This document shows positions 36,049 through 47,904 of a stretch of DNA of 64,000 nucleotides, piece after piece. The position numbers and the translations under genes are program-made. The notes under the pieces were generated by a model. That model had not been told where the DNA came from and searched no databases. It was given only the letters and a program-made list of their open reading frames with translations. The first letter of the stretch is position 1; each line of letters opens with the position of its first letter. Source of the stretch: Pristionchus mayeri (lineage: Eukaryota; Nematoda; Chromadorea; Rhabditida; Neodiplogasteridae); NCBI GenBank assembly GCA_036245805.1, contig BTRK01000004.1, positions 41,318,907 through 41,382,906 on the forward strand, given 5' to 3'.

Positions 36049-36890
36049 TTAAATAAGGCAAAAATATAAACGCGCCTTTTTCTCGAGCGCGCGGATGTCC
36101 GCTATCGTAAGACGATCCAGTCGTCCATCCAGCAGAACGCCTACAATTTGTGCAATTCGTCCATCCCCTTTTCCAGAGCGAGCAGTCGTGAATGGACGAT
36201 GAATGTACATTAACAAGACAAAGACGTAAAGGGGGTATAATCGTAAATCAAAATTCGAAAATGTCACGTGTCCTTCGCAAAGTGATCGATCGTCCCACCA
36301 CTTTCATGCTTCATCGAAACCTCATAAATGAACCGTCAGAAACGCGAACCTCGCGGTGGAACTTCGAGAACAGTCGGGGTACTGCTTGTGGGAGAAGCTC
36401 TCGGCCATCTGCTGGAAACCGAACCACTTGAAGTGGACCGACACAAGCTTGTACGCGCACATCACCTGACATTCGATATTTAAATAATTAATTTAATTAT
36501 AAACATTTTGAATCTTCTTGAGAATCACAAATTGCCTTGGCAACTTTTAGAATTCATAAGGGACCATCACAATCAAAAAATGCAAATTCACTAGGCCGAT
36601 CTGAGTATCAAAAGTAGATCCAATATGCGCAGCTTCGACAAACAGACCGGCCGCTGGCTATCTAGTTACCCTCGACCTTCTCGGCTCCGGGCTTTCTTTT
36701 TTTTTCTGGCACAAGTTTCGTCAAAAATAAGGCTAGCTACTTTTCAGTTTCAAGGAAATGGTATAGCGAATCCCGCGATTATAATTAGAGCCTACTTACC
36801 GTCGGCCGCCTCCGGGAACTCCTCATCGTTGGCGATGTCGATGTAGACGACCTCCCGCTTCACCAGCTCCTCCTTCGAGAAGTTGTACGC
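36049..36890 (-). pseudogene. Phosphatidylinositol transfer protein (PITP) relic
   Basis: Three exon pieces match the second half of class I PITPs, lipid-transfer proteins of about 270 residues. 36890-36800 reads FSKEELVKREVVYIDIAND; 36465-about 36345 reads [18 protein letters not shown] then ESFSHKQY; 36175-36049 reads FCWMDDWI then LTIADIRALEKKAR. Between HKQYP and [10 protein letters not shown] the frame slips by one base, and again between DDWI and LTIADI. The exon expected between the first two pieces (the GRGPLG region) and the whole N-terminal half are absent. It is therefore a truncated, twice frame-shifted copy. Confidence 0.75.
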
Positions 36891-37098
36891 CTGTGTTTAT
36901 AATAATTAAAAATAATTTTAAATGTTTAACATTAATATAACGACAAACATGTTGATCCTACGAGCATATAAACTAGTAATAGCAATGTATACGTCAAATA
37001 TCACTCTTGTAAGGTTGTGGGAAACTATCTTCGGGCATCGTGCATATTTAAAATAAAAAAAAACACTTTGCAATGATCCTAATCTGAATCTAACGTAC

Positions 37099-37215
37099 CT
37101 TGCCGGGGAGCGCTCGGTAGAGGGCTGCGGCCATGAGCAGCGCCAGCACGCCCACGCACACGATCGTGCTTCCGGCGATGAGATGAGGTCCCTTCTGCGG
37201 CTTCTCGCCAGCCAT
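37099..37215 (-). CDS. First exon of a membrane-anchored protein (intact copy)
   Basis: MAGEKPQKGPHLIAGSTIV opens a 39-codon exon with one hydrophobic segment (VCVGVLALLMAAALY) and donor GTACGT, phase 0. The region 37090-37400 is duplicated in degraded form at 35530-35760. In position and phase this exon could splice to the PITP relic exon at 36890, which would make a chimera, or to unknown exons of the 34633-35595 type. Confidence 0.4.
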
Positions 37216-37399
37216 CTGAATCGATTACGGTAAGATGACAGGGCGAGCAATCGATAAATGATCCGATTGGAGACCAACCTCGCTTCGCAGCTTCTTCAGC
37301 GGTGTTCGATGTTGCGCTTGGTGCGTGGGGGTGCGAGCTGTGGCAATCCTCGCCTTCTTGTTAGTGTGTGAGTGGTGTAGCTGTGGCTACCGGGGTCTC

Positions 37400-38955
37400 G
37401 CCAGGCGAGAGCTCGTCTCTGAAATGTTAAATAATGAGCGAAAGCGCTGGGATATGATACCAATCGAGTTCAATAGTACGCAAATACGAGAACCGGAATT
37501 GAATTGACGCAAAGAATTAATTCAGAGACGCGCGCCGATGGAAGGGAAGCACTTTAGAGTAAGTGCTCCCGAGAGAGGAGGGAGAGGGACTGGGGAGGGG
37601 TAGATCAGTGTCCTCCATCCTTCCCTCCTCTCTTCACTCCTATACTATCGATTGACTTAGGACCACTATGTGGCTAATCAAACATCTAAGTATTCCGGGT
37701 ACTCGCTATCAGACCATAGCTCATACTTTATATATTTTTTAAAGGACCGTAACCAAAAAGGTGGCCATATCATGCTGCAGGGACCTAATAAACACATATC
37801 AGATGGGGAACGTACCCAAATAAAACAAAATAATTAAATAAATAACGACACAAGGGAGGAAAACTAACTATTCCTTGACGATCATTCTCCCTGTAGCTAC
37901 CTTCTACTTCGCCGACGACGAATGGACCGACCGCGAACCGCTGGAATAATGCGAATAAGTGGAAAGTGGTGAACTCAACAATAAACGCGGGTTGAGAGAA
38001 AGAAAACGCTAGAGCGACACGGCAAGATAACGCCAGTGAAAATGAGCAAGCGTTTCGCTTCACTCTTGGTAAAAAACCACGTATTCCATGTGCAATTCAA
38101 AGCGTGATGAGTAGTTAGAGTTGTTCTGCTCAAGTACGTTGAACATAAAACACATAAAAACGAGGAAAACGTGAGAAAACGCCGAAGGCGGAGGGCGCCG
38201 CAAACCAAAAACTTTTACAGAAATGACCGCATATTACTCACCAAACTACAGTACTACCTCACAATGTACTACACGAACAGTTTTTTAAATTTGTTATTTT
38301 CAAGCTGTATTTTCAATACGATACTTATTTTTAATATTTTAAAAAGTTTATACATATGTTTTGAATCAATGATAACTAGCGATATTCAAAATTACATAAA
38401 TGTTTAAAAATAAAACTTTCCGACCACAGGATTCCTTTAAGAGGCCGGATCGGTAAGAATGGACCACCCCCGGACATGCGGCCCCTCCGGAATAAGAACC
38501 CCCCGGCCTTGATTGCGCATGTATACCCATTGGTCCCGCGTTGCACAAAGTACAACTGATTTATCGATTTGACGTGTCCGTAGGAAAATATAACGTCACA
38601 ATATCAAAAAATCGAAATATCATAATTTCTCAACGCAACAAAGGTAGACTCAAAATCTCTTTTACGTTGTATTAGGCTTAAAAGATAATAAGTACTTGCG
38701 AAATCATCCCTAGTGTGGACGAGCCCATTCGGTGTCAGATAGTGGTTGATTATTAGCTTGTTCAAATGTTGACCTAGTCGTATTAATTATTGCCGAAAGC
38801 AACAAATATTAGCATTCAAAACCTCCATTCGTACGGTATATTTTTTCGTCCGAAAGAGAGATGCCATTGCTTCTCATGAACATGCCAATACATAATGCAG
38901 AGCACTGAAACTCGAGAATACCTGCTTAATTAAATTTTTTCTTCTAAAATATGTT
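37400..38955. other. Gap without a supported gene
   Basis: Long frames (37785-38063 and 37975-38208 minus, 38171-38407 plus) lack splice partners and motifs. No repeat structure stands out. Confidence 0.4.
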
Positions 38956-39700
38956 TCGTATTTGCAGCTGGAACTTCACTCGCAGGTGGTCAGCTTCAAA
39001 TGCAGCAAATCGCTAAAGACGTGTCAGAAGACGTTCACTCGAAAAAAGGGAAGAGCAGAATCCGCTGACGTGGATTGCATGTTGAGTAAACTCTTGCTCG
39101 ATTGTCCATGTATAAGGGGAATTTACACCGTGTATGAGCTTCTAATCTCGTATGTGGATGTGTGCGCGCAACATCCTCTATATCTCTCCTGAAATAAGTT
39201 TTAAGCCAAATATTGATAATCTGCTTTTTGCGTCTCTACGTGAGACTTCCAACGTAACCGGAAAGGGCGAGCATAATACCGAATAAGAATGAGCTAGACT
39301 ACCGTGATCGAACTTTGCATCTTTGTTCCCCGGTCTGGATTAAATATTAAGCAAATGTCATCATACTCGAGACCTGTACCTAAAATGATAAGAAAGGCAC
39401 ACATTTTCATCCTGCCCACTCACTCACAACGAAAATTGCACGCGCCATGGCATTTATCTTTTGTGAACACGTGATTTAGACTCCTCATTGATGTCAAAAT
39501 TCAATGTCCGTAGATAAGGAACACTAGAGAAGTAGACACAACCAAGGAAAAGCGCCAGTACCCCGTTTCTGTTCAGCGGACATCGCTTGTCATTATCATC
39601 ATCCAAATATGATAATAAAATTATAATTATTATCGCGTATTTTCTGAACTAGCGGTTGGATCGCTGAAATAGTCGGACTTCGATATGTGTCTTGTGCCCT

Positions 39701-39732
<32 letters not shown>

Positions 39733-39955
39733 GGTGTTATTATTATTATTATTAGCGTTTGTGAATAAACCATTGTCGAATTTTTCAGAAGCGAAATCAT
39801 AATCTAATTAGAAGAGACTATAATCTATTTTACAATCTAATTTAGCCATGGTTACTTCTAATATTACTCGAATTAGATTCTAAACTTTTCTAATTAGATT
39901 GAAAACGATTTGCCTGATATTATTATTATTATTATTGTTATTGTTATCATTTCAG
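38956..39955. other. Upstream region of the lectin gene, microsatellite
   Basis: It contains an (ATT)n run at about 39700-39755 and again near 39918-39945, and an AATCTAATTAGAA / TTCTAATTAGATT inverted pair at 39795-39900. A frame at 38962-39192 is unsupported. Confidence 0.5.
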
Positions 39956-42900
39956 ATGTGTCCCTGCCTCATCCTCCTTCTCTCCCTTGCGGTAGTTGAT
40001 GCGAGAGTGACTTTCCTCAAGTCTGAAGTGCTGGACAACGATGATTTCATGCACAATAACACGGTTAGTTCACTTAGAAACCTTGAAATATTCAGTTTCC
40101 ACGACGGCAGCAGTATTTCGAAATCGAACGCGTCACAGCGTTCCTACCCGACAGAGAAGGGATCTAGATCGAACTGCAATCAGGAAACTTGAAAACCTAC
40201 TGAAACCTAAAAAGTCCTGCAACGAATCTACCTCTCAAAGCACGAAAGTGACCAGGCGCATTTCTGTTTCACGCCTAATATGAGACGCAACTGCGCGCAG
40301 ATTGATCAAATTGGGATAATTGTTTTATGTTTCAGAGTGTTTTCTAACGTCGAGGCGCTTTCAAACAGCCGATTCCCCGCGTTTAGCAGTTCGGGCTTTG
40401 CGGGAAAATTCAAAATCTTAATCCCTTTTTTGCCCTTTTCTGGAGGGAACAGTGGGGGTTAGAACGCTGTGCGCGTTCAACATCTCGATATACTGGCATT
40501 GGGGAGAGGCTGAGATCACGCGTAACATGTTCGCCCTGCAGATAGACATACTACAGCAGCCTGCCCCTGCGCCAAGCCCCAGCCCATCGGAACCAAGTAT
40601 TGATTTTTTTCTTCAAATAATGATGATAAAAGTAGTATGAATAGTAATGCAATAATAACTGAAAGATTTCCATAAATTGAGGATTCCATCCAAAATCTTG
40701 TCAGGCCCATATTGCCCATGCTCTGTTAGCGGAGGTCTACCAGTTAGATGGAAGTACAACGAGATCTGGGTGGATATCGTAGTCATTGTCGACACATCTG
40801 AAGCCATGAGCGAAGCGGATATTGACGATGCGAGTTACCTCCCACAAAATCCCACAATTCGTTTGTTTCCATATGCCATTTTGTTTGGAAATTATCGTAG
40901 CCGAAATCATACATGATTTTTGAGGCTGGAGACTTGATCGAATCGTTCATGAGTGACGGTGCGTCCGACCTTCTCAACACAGATATAAACGAGATGTACT
41001 ACTCGAGAATCGGAGTGATTGCGATGTCGGATGCAGCCACGGTCGTTCCCCTCGTTATAATATACGATTAGAAAAATCTGTCCTACACCACGCCGAGTAC
41101 GCGACTAAGGAAGTGGAACAAAAAATTAGAAAGTTATTTTCTTGAATTTTTCCAGCCGCATATTTTTCCAGCCCTTGAAACCCTATGGCCTGACATGCGA
41201 TGATGATTAGCCGGTAGATTTAGCGGCTTAGGTGGTCAACTAATATTGTCGGAATGTTTTAATGATAACTCGTCGTATTCCATTCAGACGATCTACAACC
41301 TCAATATGACTAAGCACGATACAATAAAGGGGAAGGTTGCGATCAAGAAAGGAGTGGCTGGAATTGACTTCGTAAAGTAAAAATTTCAGAATTTCAGAAA
41401 ATTTCGGACTGAAAGCGATGTAAAATAGTTTCATTCCGAGTTGTATACTCTTTGCAGAGCCTTCGACGCCGCACAGAGAATGCTCGAAGACGGGAATGAA
41501 CCATCACGTGCTAGTACCCGTCAAGTGATCTACTATATGACTGACTCGAAGTTTACCTATTTTCGAATCGCAAATAATCACGTAATTTCAGCTACCTATT
41601 CGGAAAGAGCGAATCTGATGCCATTGATCAGTTCAAAACTTCGCCAGGAGTCGTCATCGTGAACAGTTAGTTGCGAACAATGTTCATTCATGCGTGTTAT
41701 TCATTTTCCGACAATATCGATGAATCGTTCTTAGCATGTTCTAATGAATTCAGTTGTAGATATACCACAATCCACAAAATCCCGTTCAGATTTCCTCAAG
41801 GATGGACAGATAGAATCGCCCGATTTGAGAGATCTCGCGTCTGATGGCTTCTACTTCGCTAACGGCGATTACGTGACGGCCGGGCTTCAATCATTCTGCA
41901 AGGGTTAGTTTTTCTTGTTAACAAATGGTCTTGTTTGCGCACTTATTTGGTTTAATCAATAATTATTGTGTAGAGAACAGATCAAGATGAAGTTCAGAAA
42001 ATTATATGTGATTGTCAAAATACCATGTTCAGCCAATTGTTTCTGCGCCGCGGACAAGATCGCTTATGTCGGCGTAGCGAGCAAAGCTGCCGGTAAGGTC
42101 GCCAGTAACTTTATCGCAAAATCTAAACTAACGACATATATTATATATGAGACAGTTTTCGATAGACTCGACAACGCCGGGACAGCTCAACGCCTTGAAG
42201 TCACGAAAACTGGTTTTCGGGGTAGTTTTGAATGCTGAACACTGTGATCAACATCATTTGGCAAAATTTTTCATTGGATCATTGATCATGAATGTTGTTG
42301 GTTTTCGAGATAATGCGACTTTTGACTCGATAACTTGCGCGAGTTGAAGCATAGACCAGTAGATCCTGCCTTTCCATGCGGATTCGATTGGTATATGATC
42401 GGAGGTCGTCTATGACCTCATTCGCCCGATTCACTGTTTTTTCAGTGCATTTTACTGAGGCATTGAGGAATGAGAGACACGACAATCAGAGGGAAAATCA
42501 TTTCTCGCTATTTTGATCCTTATCTTTCTTCGACATTGAAATGCACTGGAAAATCAGTACATTGGGCGAATGGGGTCTTAGACGACTTAGACTACTAATC
42601 GAATGAACAAGAAAAGGCGGAACGATTGGTCTATGTCTCTACTAAAGTTATCGAGTCAAAAAGTCGCACATCTCGAGAACAACATTCATGACCAATAACG
42701 ATTTTCATGACCAATGCAATATATGGCTCGATTTGCCTTGAAACGCTGCAGAGCTGAAAAATGTGGGAAACAAGTTATGGCTGGACACCAAACCCCAAGG
42801 AACGGATTATGCTAAATGATGTTGGCCAATGCGTTCAGCGTCCACAACTACCCCGAAAACCATGTTTTCGTGAGTTTTAAGCTGTTCCGAGGCCTCGTTA

Positions 42901-45125
42901 CGATTTGTTCTAATATGTTCGTGTTCTAATAACGGTCTAATATGTTCTCTATTGATTAGTTTAGTTGCGAGAGAGCGGAATGAACATATCGTTTCAAGAG
43001 TGATTAAAATATCGTGTCGTAGGCGGATGCTACCATGCCTGGACTATAGGCGCTAACTTCAACAAGGCGAAGGCAAACTGCGCGTATGGAGGAGGAATCT
43101 TAGCAGTGATTCACGACGAGCCGAAGGAGGCCTTCCTTCGGCAATGTACGAGGGTTCCGGAATTGGGCATAATTGGGCAACTTTTGGTATATTTTCGGGT
43201 ATGTTTCATGTGCACTATATATGCGTGCGAACTATATGGTGTACATGAAACATAAGCGAAAATGATTCAAAAGATGCCCAATTACGCCCAATTCCGGAAC
43301 CCTACAATGTACGATATTGCATGTTGCTAGGCCGGATGAGAATTATTGCGTCACTTTGATATATCAAAGGCGGCATTACGAAATAGTTCTCATCCATCCT
43401 AGTGCGGTTTGCATTAGTTGTTTTCGCTATCTCTTTCTCAACAATATAATCAAGATCAGTCCCATATACATGGTGCCGCAAAAAATCGACCCACTTTTGA
43501 AATTGATACCACTTCATGCGCGTACATCCATTTTGCATTATACAGCTACGGCAAGCGTCAGCTTTTACGTGAAACAACGGATGATTAGTCCCATTTTATG
43601 CATTTTATCTTCTAAAAACGTTTTCACATGAAATGCGACTTGATTATTCCCAGCCGCATTCCAACAAGAATGAGAATTCAATAGTCATCCGATTTGCCCC
43701 CCCCCCCCTTAAGCTCCCATATTTCTATTCCGCAATGCCCTTCTGCTCTATAATAGAGTGGCGAACATGGCTCTTTTTACGATTTCGCAGACTCATCCTC
43801 TTTTATGATTCTGACCTCTTCCTAACCCGTAAGAAGAGGCTCGAAAACGGCTCGTTCTCACTCTGGCACCCTTTCCCGTATCTGTGCTATATCCCTTTAC
43901 CATGCTCTCTCGCTCACGCTCTTCCCTTCTAGCTTTCTCGCTCGAGCTGTTTTCGATCCGTATCCGACGGTTCTATCAACCCGTATCTGACACCTTTTAG
44001 AAGGTCGAAAGGTCAACCCGTGATCCGTTTTTGCCACCCTAATATATACTGGCTTCTCCTTTTGAGTGCTGTCGAGCGCCTTGTCGGACTTCCTCTGGAT
44101 TGGCTACGAGAAATTGAACAGTAACGACTGGATCTGGGAGGATGGGGTCAGTCTGACATAGAGTTCCCCAATTGGGCGATTTTACATTATTTTCAAATAT
44201 GTTTCATGTGGCTTATATATGCATGCTATATTGCGCACATGAAACATATCGAAAATGATGCAAAACAGCCGAATTGGGGGAACCCTAGTCTGACAGTGAT
44301 TGTGCAATACTCATTATCTCCGTCTTGTACAGCCATGAATGTCACCTGCCATCCTAGCATGTGCACGATGTACATAATTACTAGGCTTCCCCCAATTGGG
44401 CGTTTTCGCATCATTTTCGAATATGTTTCATGTGCGCAATATATCATACGTATATAATATACATGAAACATATTTGAAAATGGTTCAAAATCGCCCCATT
44501 AGGGGAAACAACAATTTCACAATCCTCAGTCTACCGATTCCTACACTAATTGGGCAGTCGACGAACCGATGCCCACTGCAATCGCAAAGTGCGCCTACGT
44601 GGATACTACGAAAGCGAACTCGTCTTGGTGAGCGGATCAAATATATTTAGACATATCTTAGACAACCTCTTAGACAACCGAATCTTAGACAACCTTAGAC
44701 AGTCTTAGAATCTTAGAACCTTAGAATCGACATAATGTTAGACAACCGGCCTCATATGTGTGATTCCATGCCAAAACTATGGGTGATACACCGAAGTTGT
44801 TTGTGCTTACTTGTTTAGTTGACGAAAATATGACAAGTTTACTTTCTCATTCTCCTCCTCTCTTATTCTTTATGGGTGAGTATCATTTTAGAACTGGTTA
44901 TTTTGGTTATTTTAGAGAGGGTAAAAAATAAAGCCCTTCAAATTAATCGCTGTCTTCAACTATGATGCATAGAGTCCTAAAATGTCCAGTTCTTAAATGA
45001 TATACTCCAATTTTATGTTTTGAATGTCATTTTGAATACCTTTCAGGGGCGCGGGTAACTGCCAGCTCGGCTTCCCTCACGTGTGTCAGTTCGCTCCTTG
45101 CGGGGTGGGCAACATGGTCTGCTGA
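39956..45125 (+). CDS. Secreted von Willebrand A plus C-type lectin domain protein
   Basis: Exons: 39956-40063, 40542-40596, 40705-40834, 40925-41041, 41288-41376, 41458-41550, 41592-41665, 41790-41903, 42033-42092, 43023-43145, 44067-44146, 44530-44627, 45047-45125. Phases agree except 40834/40925. The ATG opens a signal peptide (MCPCLILLLSLAVVDA). A Pro-rich linker leads to a VWA domain: WVDIVVIVDTSEAM (partial MIDAS, DxSxA), YSRIGVIAMSDAAT and TRQVIYYMTDS. The lectin domain follows: NCFCAADKIAY, GGCYHAW, FLWIGYEKLNSNDWIWEDG, YTNWAVDEP, KCAYVD, ending CQLGFPHVCQF. The calcium motifs are weak (DEP for EPN; no WND), so sugar binding is doubtful. This VWA-CTLD layout is common in nematode immune-type secreted proteins. 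About 380 residues. Confidence 0.8.
42160..42900. repeat. 740-bp palindrome in a lectin-gene intron
   Basis: The arms carry CACGAAAACTGGTTTTCGGGG against CCCCGAAAACCATGTTTTCGTG (partial quotes: AAAACTGGTTTTCGGGG and CCCCGAAAACCATGTTTT). Internal TTTTGACTCGATAACTTG is shared with the palindrome at 46764-47632, so the two are related. Confidence 0.7.
43146..43306. repeat. Small MITE family M, copy 1
   Basis: GAATTGGGCATAATTGGGCA at the left is inverted at the right. The core is ATGTTTCATGTG ... CATGAAACAT. It abuts the donor of lectin exon 43023-43145. Confidence 0.7.
43331..43400. repeat. Third, diverged copy of the 73-bp palindrome
   Basis: CCGGATGAGAATTATTGCGTC on the left pairs with ATAGTTCTCATCC on the right. 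It has lost the TGACGTCA sites. Confidence 0.6.
44162..44289. repeat. Small MITE family M, copy 2
   Basis: GTTCCCCAATTGGGCGATTT and AATTGGGGGAAC ends, with the core TATGTTTCATGTG ... CACATGAAACATA. Confidence 0.7.
44387..44506. repeat. Small MITE family M, copy 3
   Basis: CTTCCCCCAATTGGGCG and CGCCCCATTAGGGGAAAC ends with the same ATGTTTCATG core. It lies 23 bases before lectin exon 44530-44627. Confidence 0.7.
44884..45006. repeat. MITE with TCATTTTAGAACTGG ends, copy 2
   Basis: TCATTTTAGAACTGG and CCAGTTCTTAAATGATA are inverted. It relates to 5944-6042 and sits before the last lectin exon. Confidence 0.6.
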
Positions 45126-46313
45126 GTCAAGATCAGAGCTATCAGAGCATGCTATCAGAGTTTATGTTCTAGTTATACCGATAAATCATTATTTACTTTG
45201 TCATTTTTTTCGACAGCATTCTACACAGGACAAATAATATTATATATGAGGGAAATCAGGAAAGACTTGACATCCACCGAGACGTAGGAATTCATATTTT
45301 TGTATTCTCACGAAAACATAGTATTTAGTACTTCGAATCAAGCTCTATCGAATAGCGTTGGCCGTTTTTCGATAAAAAAATTTTTTCAGCCACGTCATGG
45401 ACCTAAAGTGGGCGGAGCCTCGCTTTTTTCGAAAAACACCCATCTTTGACGACGGTTTTCGGCCTTTTCCAGTAAAGAAAAAATGGTCAAAAGACAAATG
45501 AAAGAGCTTAGTTCGGGGAACATTTTTCTTTCTTTGTTGTGGTCAAAAAGTCGAAAACTTTCTCAGGAAATCAACTTTTGTGAAAATTTCGACAAATCGC
45601 TTAAAACCAAAAACGTAATGGGTTTTCATGCTTAATCAATTTGTCCATATGGGTACTCTTTTCCGCCAAAAAATGAAGGTCATAAAACTTTACGCTGTAA
45701 TTACGGTGTCGTTTAAGTAAAAACCGGCCATGGGGTCCTGTGTAGACATAATAGTTCCCATATGTCAATAGGGCTCATTTGCGTCCAAAATGAACAAAAA
45801 AATTACAAAAACATGTTTCCGCATGAGAACTACATAAGTTTCCTGTCCATTCGGTCAAAGACTCGATTTGAAGACATTGAGGACTTTTGCCTGGAATTGC
45901 ACAAGGGATTCGGAATCAGGCTACCATTCAAGGTCATACACACGAACTAACATGTAATTGATGTAATTGCAATTCCTACAACGTTTTGTAAAGAATGGGC
46001 CACTTAAAATGCAATTGCATCGCTCTGAGAGCCAAAAAAAGCTGTAATACGACAATATATGCAGAAATTATAAGATCGATACGTGAGTGGGATCGTATTA
46101 TAGAGAATTATGTGCTGAACATTTTATCTGTTGAAAGTAAGCTTCTATCTTTTCATTGAAGCGCTCTACGGAGCCTGGAAGTGAGAATACGAAGGTGGAG
46201 GAGCGCGAGGAAGCGCTAAATGTAGGGGAGGGAGAGGGAGGTCAGGCGGCGTGAGCGGCAGACGGCTAGAGCGCGCGCTCTCGGGGGATTCGGCTCTGTC
46301 TCAGTTTAGAGGT

Positions 46314-46655
46314 CCCAAATCAAATTAGAGGTTCCAAATCAATTTAGAGGTTCCAAAGGATATAGAGGCATCATATCAATTTAGAGGTCCCATGTCATTT
46401 TAGAGGTTCGTCAAATTAGAGGTTCCAAATCAATTTAGAGGTCCGATAAATTTAGAGGTTCCAAATCAATTTAGAGGTTTAATCAATTTAGAGGTTCCAT
46501 TTTTAAACAAATTGGATATTATTTCACCTTGAATGTTGATTGTCAATTTAGAGGTTCCATGTCAATTTAGAGGTCCATGCAAATTAGAGGTTCCAAATCA
46601 ATTTAGAGGTCCGATCAATTTAGATGTTCCAAATCAATTTAGAGGTTCCACATCT
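46314..46655 (+). repeat. Left subterminal array of AGAGGTTCCAAATCAATTT units
   Basis: About 14 units of TTAGAGGTTCC or TTAGAGGTCC, spaced by AAATCAAT and variants, continue the element's TIR inward. The unit length varies between about 17 and 24 bases. Confidence 0.9.
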
Positions 46656-46763
46656 TTTTTGTAGTCAACTTTATATCGTTTAAAGATACAGACGAATGAC
46701 TGCGAACGAAATAGTATATATATATAAATCGACAAACAACATTAATATAATGAGTAGAACATA

Positions 46764-47632
46764 TGAGGCCGTCCGCGATAGATTCAACAACTCATAGTGA
46801 TGCCTCGGCACAGCCCAAAAAGTGGATCCCACAAAAACATGTTTTCTGAGGTAGTTTTTGATGCTGATCATCGTGGTCGAACGACGGCAAATCGAACGAT
46901 GTATTTCATTGACAATGAGGCTTCCTTGTTTTCGATAAAAATCAACTTTTTGACTCAATAATGTGTGCGAGTGGAGACCATAACCATTAGATCCGCGGTT
47001 CCACGCTGATTCGAATGGTATATACATGTGTGGGGATCAGAGGTACCCGAAGACCAGTTATGCCCTTTCTTCCGCTTTTCGAGCGCTTTTTACTGCGTAA
47101 TCGACGAATGAGAGGACGAAAAATGATAAGGAAAGTCATTTTCCTCCCTCTCATTCGTCGATTACACAGTAAAAAGCGCTCGAAAAGTAGAAAAAGGGGG
47201 CATAAGTGGTCTTCGGGTACCTCTGATCCCCACACATGTATATACCATTCCAATCAGCGTGTAACGGCGGATCTAATGGTTAAGGTCTCCAGTCGCACAC
47301 ATGATTGAGTCAAAAAGTTGATTTTTCTCGAAAACAAGGAAGCCTCATTGTCAATGAAATACATCTTCCGATTCGCCGTGAAATTCTGGTCGGGTACGCG
47401 AGATTTCAAGCTTCCACCATGTATTTTGAGCGTACAACATGCGAAAAAGCAGTTTTGACCGGAAGTGATATGGCATCCCACCGACATTAAATGAGCGATT
47501 CATGCAAAATGAAGTGGACCACGATGGTCAGCATCGAAAACTACCCCAGGAAACATGTTTCGTGGTTTCCAATTTTTTGGCTGTGCCGAGGCCTTGTTGA
47601 ATCTATCGCGGACGGCCTCATATTAAATTCAT
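46764..47632. repeat. 870-bp palindrome nested inside the Merlin element
   Basis: ATGAGGCCGTCCGCGATAGA and TCTATCGCGGACGGCCTCAT are inverted ends. The arms include CTCATTCGTCGATTAC against GTAATCGACGAATGAG. It is related to 42160-42900. Confidence 0.8.
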
Positions 47633-47904
47633 GCGCGTCCAGTTTTTTTCATCCTCTTCCACGTTTGCACCCGCCTCTGTTGCTGCTTCCGTTAGTGGTG
47701 GGCGCAGGCGTGGTTGTGCGTTGAACGGCTCCAGGTCCTATGTAATTTTAAATAAGTTGTTGAATGTATTATGAATATCAAATGCATAGCTTACTGGGAT
47801 TGGGCGGTAGTAGAGGAACGAAGGTAGTGAGAGTAGCAGTGGTGGAGGCAACGGTAGAACTGGAGGGTTCGGGAGAGGAAGATTAGGCGGACCATGAGCA
47901 AGAG

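Noticed and set aside
37325..37507. 60-residue secreted peptide on the + strand
   Set aside because: It has no ATG (starts at GTG), no splice partner, and overlaps the antisense duplicated exon region.
39700..39755. (ATT)n tract as a regulatory element
   Set aside because: It is an ordinary microsatellite.
45762..45950. 62-codon ORF MSIGLICVQNEQKNY
   Set aside because: It lies in a palindrome arm, and the mirrored copy at about 49200-49390 has a different reading.
47491..47724. Hydrophobic 77-codon ORF in the Merlin element
   Set aside because: It spans a palindrome arm into unrelated sequence and has no support as a gene.
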